Source of the DNA: Propionivibrio soli
GTDB taxonomy: Bacteria > Pseudomonadota > Gammaproteobacteria > Burkholderiales > Rhodocyclaceae
Direction: 5' to 3'
DNA length: 64,000 nt
NCBI RefSeq assembly: GCF_025770765.1
Contig: NZ_JANZKY010000002.1
Span: 248,001 to 312,000, forward strand
In this document: positions 59,812 to 64,000 of the stretch, piece by piece
Position numbering within the stretch: the stretch's first letter is position 1
Layout: each line of letters starts with the position of its first letter
The notes under the pieces: generated by a model
The model's database searches: none
The model's input: the letters and a program-made list of their open reading frames with translations, nothing else
Told to the model about the DNA's origin: nothing
Program-made: the position numbers and the translations under genes

Positions 59812-59887
59812 TGTATCCCAATGTATCGAGCTCGTCGACGACAAGAAACGATACAAGTCCCACGCGCATCGACAAATGAGCGATACA
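59812..59887. promoter_or_regulatory. Four TGTATC/GATACA half-sites in the divergent promoter region
   Basis: TGTATC occurs at 59812-59817 and 59822-59827, exactly 10 nt apart, the spacing typical of OmpR-family direct repeats. The complement GATACA follows at 59850-59855 and 59882-59887. All lie between the response regulator and the ABC operon, so autoregulation and operon control are plausible. The remaining parts of the 293-nt gap show nothing else. Confidence 0.6.
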
Positions 59888-59996
59888 TCGACGGCTTCAA
59901 ATGCTAACTAACGCCGGTGGCATTTCGAAAACGCGATCTCTTTCCATCAGCTCTGCGCTGAAGGGCACCGGCCAAACGCTCCACAGGAGACAGACA

Positions 59997-60710
59997 ATGG
60001 TTTCAGCCACAGCAACACCCGCCGCGCAGTTACGCGGTATTCATAAACACTACCGACTCGGAGAGGTGGATGTCCCGGCGTTATGCGGAATCGATCTCGA
60101 TCTTCCCCGCGGCGTGTTCTCGGTCATCGGCGGCCCGTCGGGGAGCGGCAAAAGCACGTTGCTCAACCTGCTTGGTTGCATCGACGCGCCCGATGCAGGC
60201 AGCGTAGACGTCGATGGCCAAGCCGTGGCCGCGCTGGGCGACACGCAGCGGACACGTTTCCGGGCCCGCCATGTCGGTTTCGTGTTCCAGAATTTCAATC
60301 TGATCCCCGTACTCACGGCGATCGAAAACGTCGAATATCCTTTACGTCTGCTCGAGGACAACGCGCCCCGTCGGCGCGATATGGCGCGCTCGGCCTTGAT
60401 CGAGGTAGGACTGGAAGGCCTGGAGGACCGGCTCCCCTCCGCGCTCTCCGGTGGGCAGCGTCAACGCGTCGCGGTCGCTCGGGCGCTGGCCAAACGGCCC
60501 GCGCTCGTCCTTGCCGATGAGCCGACAGCCAACCTCGATCAGGCCACCGGCCGCGGGCTGATCGACCTGATGCGGCGCATTCAGAGCGCGACGGGCGCCA
60601 CGTTCGTTTTCTCTTCACACGATCCGCAGTTAATCGCGGAAGCCGATTTGCGCGTCCATCTCGTCGACGGGAGGGTAACGGCCATCGATACGCGGGGAGG
60701 AAACGCATGA
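59997..60710 (+). CDS. ABC transporter ATP-binding protein (LolD/MacB type)
   Basis: The 237-residue ATPase has Walker A GPSGSGKST, Q-loop FVFQNFNLIPVL, signature LSGGQRQR, Walker B LVLADEPTANLD and H-loop FSSHD. The NFNLIPVL sequence is typical of the LolD/MacB subgroup that pairs with FtsX-like permeases. ATG 59997 follows AGGAGACAGACA; the longer frame lacks support. It overlaps the permease gene by 4 nt. It is divergent from a two-component system and begins the transport operon. Confidence 0.94.
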   Translation: MVSATATPAAQLRGIHKHYRLGEVDVPALCGIDLDLPRGVFSVIGGPSGSGKSTLLNLLGCIDAPDAGSVDVDGQAVAALGDTQRTRFRARHVGFVFQNFNLIPVLTAIENVEYPLRLLEDNAPRRRDMARSALIEVGLEGLEDRLPSALSGGQRQRVAVARALAKRPALVLADEPTANLDQATGRGLIDLMRRIQSATGATFVFSSHDPQLIAEADLRVHLVDGRVTAIDTRGGNA

Positions 60711-62098
60711 ACTCCCTCAATCTTGCGTGGCGCAACATTCTGCGTAATCGTCGGCGTTCGCTGCTCACCCTTGCGGCGATCGGGGTCGGCAGTTTCGCGA
60801 TCATCCTCTTCGGAGGGCAAGTCGTCTCGACGATCCGCGGCCTCTACACGGAGACGATCCGTGCGGCCGGACACCTGCAAATCCAGCAGAAAGGCCACCT
60901 CGAATTCGGGCGGGCGAATCCCGGCCGTTTTGCGATTTACAACTATGAGGCCCTTGTCGATCAGCTCCGCAATGACGAGTACCTGGCACCTCGCCTGGCC
61001 GTCGTCACTCCGATCCTCCATGTACAAGGGGTGGCCGGGAACTTTGATGCCGGCATGTCCAGCGCCTTCTCGGGACAAGGCGTCGTTCCCGCCGATCAGA
61101 AAACGATGCTGGCCTGGGACGGCCTTCGCCTGGGGCAGGCGCCGACCGCATCGCCTCTCCTCCCCGACGACCCGAACGGCGGCGTTATCGGGCGCGGATT
61201 GGCGCAACTTCTCGGGCTGTGCCCTGCGCTGGCTCTCACCGATTGCGCCCAAATGCCTCCGGAAACGATTGCCGACGCAGCGCCCTTGCCCACCGATGTC
61301 GCCGCGCTGGCCGAAAAAACCGCGTCGCCAACGGCGCCTGAAAAACACAACGGCCGGGTAGGCATCGAACTGCTTGCCGCTTCGCCCAGCGGTGCCCCCA
61401 ATGTCGTGCGCATGGATGTGCTGGCCGCGGAAAGGCAAGGTGTGCGCGAACTCGACAATGTACTCATCGGGCTGCCACTGCCGCTGGCACAGAAAATGGT
61501 ATTCGGCGCCGCTACGCCGGCCGTTTCATCGATCGTCGTTCAACTCAAGCACGCCGGCGACCTGGAACCCGCCCGTACCCGTATTCAAGAGATCGTTGCA
61601 CGCAACGGAGCCCCTCTCGAAGTGCTCGACTTCCACGTCATCAACCCGACGTTCGACCAGATCATCGGCATGTTCGGCGCCATCTTCCGCTTCATCGCCC
61701 TGCTCATGAGTATCGTCGCCTTGTTCTCGGTCGCCAACGCCGTAAATATGGCAGTCAGCGAGCGTGTGGGAGAGATCGGCACGTTACGCGCGCTCGGTTT
61801 TGAGCGACGCCACATTCGAGCCATTTTCGTTACCGAGGGAGCCCTGCTTGGGCTGGTCGGCTCGATCGCCGGTTCTCTCGCAGCCGTCGCGCTCGCCACC
61901 TGGATAAACCGCGTCGGGGTAACGTGGACGCCACCGGGAAGAACCGCCCCCGTCGCGCTTGGGGTCGACGTTTTTGGTGACTCCCGCCTGCTTTTGCTCA
62001 CGGTTGCCGTTACGATCGGTCTGGCCTGTGTGTCCGCATGGCTTCCATCCCGGCGCGCGGCCCGCATGGAAATCGTGGAGGCGCTGCGCCATGCGTGA
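60707..62098 (+). CDS. ABC permease, FtsX/MacB-like
   Basis: The 463-residue protein has one N-terminal membrane segment (LLTLAAIGVGSFAIILFGGQ), a periplasmic domain of about 280 residues with QIQQKGHLEFG, and three C-terminal segments; VGEIGTLRALGFERRHIRAIF couples to the ATPase. The periplasmic domain is larger than in the second exporter of this window and includes a low-complexity Ala/Pro stretch. A single permease gene suggests a homodimer. Its start overlaps the ATPase gene by 4 nt and its end overlaps the LolA-like gene by 8 nt. Confidence 0.92.
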   Translation: MNSLNLAWRNILRNRRRSLLTLAAIGVGSFAIILFGGQVVSTIRGLYTETIRAAGHLQIQQKGHLEFGRANPGRFAIYNYEALVDQLRNDEYLAPRLAVVTPILHVQGVAGNFDAGMSSAFSGQGVVPADQKTMLAWDGLRLGQAPTASPLLPDDPNGGVIGRGLAQLLGLCPALALTDCAQMPPETIADAAPLPTDVAALAEKTASPTAPEKHNGRVGIELLAASPSGAPNVVRMDVLAAERQGVRELDNVLIGLPLPLAQKMVFGAATPAVSSIVVQLKHAGDLEPARTRIQEIVARNGAPLEVLDFHVINPTFDQIIGMFGAIFRFIALLMSIVALFSVANAVNMAVSERVGEIGTLRALGFERRHIRAIFVTEGALLGLVGSIAGSLAAVALATWINRVGVTWTPPGRTAPVALGVDVFGDSRLLLLTVAVTIGLACVSAWLPSRRAARMEIVEALRHA

Positions 62099-62924
62099 TA
62101 TACCTTTTGCCACAGTCTTCCGGCGCGCTTTCGTATTGGTTTCCTGCACGCTGTTTGCCGGCTTTGCTTACGGAGCCGACGACCTGCCGCCGCGCTCTCC
62201 GAATCCCGCACGCAAAGGGGAAGCGCAGGCGCTGATCGCCGCCACCGACGCCGTACGAAATCCCGAGGGGAGCTTTGCGGTCGACGTATTGCTCAATGAA
62301 TACCGCAATGGCCGGCTCAATGCGTCGTCGTCCCTGATCGTCTATTCCCGCCCCAACCCGAATTCCGGTCAATACCGGAATCTGGTGCGCTTCGCCGCAC
62401 CCGCCCGAGACGCCGGAAAGTTGATGTTACGCAACGGCGTCGACCTCTGGTTCTACGATCCGGCAAACCGCGCCAGTGTCCGCATCTCGCCACAACAAAG
62501 GCTACTCGGGCAGGCGTCGAACGGCGATGTCATGACCACGAATCTCTCGCGCGACTTCGACGCGGAGTGGATGGGAGAAGAAACAATCAGCGACGGCGAG
62601 AAGCGGGAGCGGCACTCCGTGGTTCTGAGGTTGCGCGCGACCCGAGACGACGTCGCCTATCCGCTCGTCGATTATTGGGTCGACCCGGTAAACAAGCAGC
62701 CGATCAAGGCGGCCTATTACACGGATCAAGGGCGGCTGCTGAAAACCGCGTGGTTCCGGCGCTTCGAAGAAGAACTGGGTACCGTGCGCCCGACCGAAAC
62801 AATCATTGTGGACGGACTCAACAACCAGTGGGTCACGATCATGCGCAATTCAAACTATCGCTACCGCGACGTACCGGAAGCATGGCTGCAGCGCGACTAC
62901 CTTGCCCGCTTCACGGGGGATTAG
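62091..62924 (+). CDS. Periplasmic outer-membrane lipoprotein-sorting protein (LolA-like)
   Basis: The 277-residue protein has a signal peptide (AFVLVSCTLFAGFAYGA, cleavage about residue 27) and a LolA/LolB-like half-barrel fold signature: LMLRNGVDLWFYDPANRASVRISPQQRLLG, SRDFDAEWMGEE, YPLVDYWVDPVNKQPIKAAYY. Such proteins carry hydrophobic lipids or lipoproteins across the periplasm in a lipid-binding cavity. It overlaps the permease by 8 nt, with GGAGG before the ATG, and is followed 3 nt later by a predicted beta-barrel gene. Its pairing with an FtsX-type ABC transporter rather than with lolCDE is notable. The cargo is unknown. Confidence 0.88.
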   Translation: MRDIPFATVFRRAFVLVSCTLFAGFAYGADDLPPRSPNPARKGEAQALIAATDAVRNPEGSFAVDVLLNEYRNGRLNASSSLIVYSRPNPNSGQYRNLVRFAAPARDAGKLMLRNGVDLWFYDPANRASVRISPQQRLLGQASNGDVMTTNLSRDFDAEWMGEETISDGEKRERHSVVLRLRATRDDVAYPLVDYWVDPVNKQPIKAAYYTDQGRLLKTAWFRRFEEELGTVRPTETIIVDGLNNQWVTIMRNSNYRYRDVPEAWLQRDYLARFTGD

Positions 62925-62927
62925 GCC

Positions 62928-64000
62928 GTGTATCGCGCGCCACGACTCTGGGGCGGACGTCGTTTTCTGGGCGGCGTGGCAACCTTGGCCTCACTCGCGG
63001 CGTATCAACTCAGTGGCACAGCGGTGGCGGCGGCGATCAACCCCCTCGATCTCTCGATTGAACCGGTGCCATCGTCGCCAGTACCTGCAGAAACAAGGAG
63101 TAGCGACCAGACAAGCCTTGAGGCCTGGCTACAGGGATATACCTGGCGCAACGCGGACCGTTCTGCCTCGGAACCCGCGCCGGATCGCCAGGCACGCGTC
63201 GCGCTCGACTACCGGCGCGACTGGCGGCTTTCATCGCAGTGGCGCGCCAGCGTTTCAGACCGTCTCGAAAGCGCGCGCGGGCTGAACGATTCATGGCGCG
63301 AGACGCACCACATGCTGCGCGAGGCGTATCTCACCTGGAATAACGACAGTGGCGGCAAGAACGACACGAGTGACGGCGCAGCGGGCGGACGTACCGAATT
63401 GTTCGTCGACGTTGGCCGCATCAACCAGCGTCTAGGCGTAGCCACCGGCTATAACCCCACCGATTATTTTCGTGGGGGGGCTGTCGTCAGCACGACTTCA
63501 CAGAACCCGGCGACGCTTCGGCAGAACCGCCTCGGTACCGTGGCAACCCGCGCGCAATGGGTGACCGCAGGCCAATCTTTATCGTTTTCCTGGGTCCCGC
63601 GCCTTTCCCATCGCGACACCCCGGACGATGGCGACTTCGCGCTTGGACTGGAACGGACGAATCGCGAAGAAGCGTTTTTGTTCCGCTGGTCGCCGCGGGT
63701 GGATGAGAGGTTCTCGCTCGACGTCCCGCTGCTCATGCGCGGTTCGCGACTTGAGACCGGAACCAACGCCACGCTCCTTGTCGGCGACGCTTTGGTTTTC
63801 GCTTTCGAAGCGAGTGTAGCCAAACGCGAAAGCCTGCCGGAAGTCAGGCAAGCCATGGCTGGACTGTCGAGTGGCGAACAGCGTTACACCCGCGCGGCGT
63901 TCGGCGCGACGTGGACCGCCGAATCAGGAATCTCGCTCACTCTAGAGCGGCATCACGCTGGAGACGCGTTGTCGCGCGACGCCTGGGCCTCCTGGCGGAG
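62928..64000 (+). CDS. Predicted outer-membrane beta-barrel protein of the transport operon (partial)
   Basis: The frame from GTG 62928 stays open to the window end (357 codons). An N-terminal signal-like stretch (FLGGVATLASLAAYQLSGTAVA) is followed by a linker and then repeated amphipathic strands with aromatic belts, such as ARVALDYRRDWRLSSQWRAS, EAFLFRWSPRV and SLSFSWVP, as expected for an outer-membrane barrel. GRINQRLGVATGYNPTDYFR resembles motifs in alginate-export-like or DUF1302-like barrels, but I cannot assign a family. It begins 3 nt after the LolA-like gene. The start is uncertain, since a GTG with weak ribosome-binding site is used. Confidence 0.75.
   Translation, partial: MYRAPRLWGGRRFLGGVATLASLAAYQLSGTAVAAAINPLDLSIEPVPSSPVPAETRSSDQTSLEAWLQGYTWRNADRSASEPAPDRQARVALDYRRDWRLSSQWRASVSDRLESARGLNDSWRETHHMLREAYLTWNNDSGGKNDTSDGAAGGRTELFVDVGRINQRLGVATGYNPTDYFRGGAVVSTTSQNPATLRQNRLGTVATRAQWVTAGQSLSFSWVPRLSHRDTPDDGDFALGLERTNREEAFLFRWSPRVDERFSLDVPLLMRGSRLETGTNATLLVGDALVFAFEASVAKRESLPEVRQAMAGLSSGEQRYTRAAFGATWTAESGISLTLERHHAGDALSRDAWASWR

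Overview
The window is a GC-rich (by eye), gene-dense chromosomal segment of a betaproteobacterium. The strongest evidence is gene order. A complete dcw cell-wall/division cluster (mraZ to ftsZ, minus strand) is followed by lpxC, dciA (DUF721), an M23 peptidase, secA and argJ. rnpB, a small lipoprotein gene and pyrC lie just upstream of mraZ. A PEP-CTERM protein and sigma-54-like promoters would fit Rhodocyclales or a related order, but the sequence does not fix the genus. No transposase, integrase, CRISPR array, tRNA or 16S/23S rRNA gene was recognised.

Layout. 1-5.7 kb (+): the end of a CZB-type chemoreceptor, a deoxynucleoside kinase with panB and panC, then serC and serA, each with a terminator. 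5.8-13.4 kb: a NYN-LOTUS RNase-like protein (-) and a complete tripartite RND efflux pump (+). 13.4-20.7 kb: DUF1810 and an RlmN-like radical SAM enzyme (-), guaC (+), and a four-gene ABC exporter with two different FtsX-like permeases (-). 20.9-24.6 kb: a LysR regulator divergent from an azoreductase and a pirin, then a Crp/Fnr regulator. 25-27.4 kb (-): type IV pilin with a sigma-54-type promoter and, downstream, a PglL-like O-oligosaccharyltransferase.

27.4-51.1 kb (-) is the core envelope block: argJ, secA, M23 peptidase, a small membrane protein, lpxC, then ftsZ-ftsA-ftsQ-ddlB-murC-murG-ftsW-murD-mraY-murF-murE-ftsI-ftsL-rsmH-mraZ. Many of the genes overlap by 1-4 nt. The promoter ahead of mraZ carries four MraZ-type repeats at exact 10-nt spacing. 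dciA is the only gene on the opposite strand. 51.3-53.3 kb (-): RNase P RNA, a lipoprotein and pyrC. 53.7-57.4 kb: a PEP-CTERM protein (+), rsmI (-), and a divergent yraN-HIRAN-diaA-dolP run that matches the enterobacterial order except for an inserted exported HIRAN protein.

57.5-64 kb is the most interesting accessory region. A two-component system (-) is divergent from an overlapping run of LolD-like ATPase, FtsX/MacB-like permease, LolA-like lipoprotein-sorting protein and a predicted outer-membrane beta-barrel that runs off the window. The divergent promoter region carries four TGTATC/GATACA half-sites. Together they look like a regulated inner-to-outer-membrane lipid or lipoprotein transport system of unknown cargo. 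All functional statements rest on motif reading and family knowledge; no database search was run.
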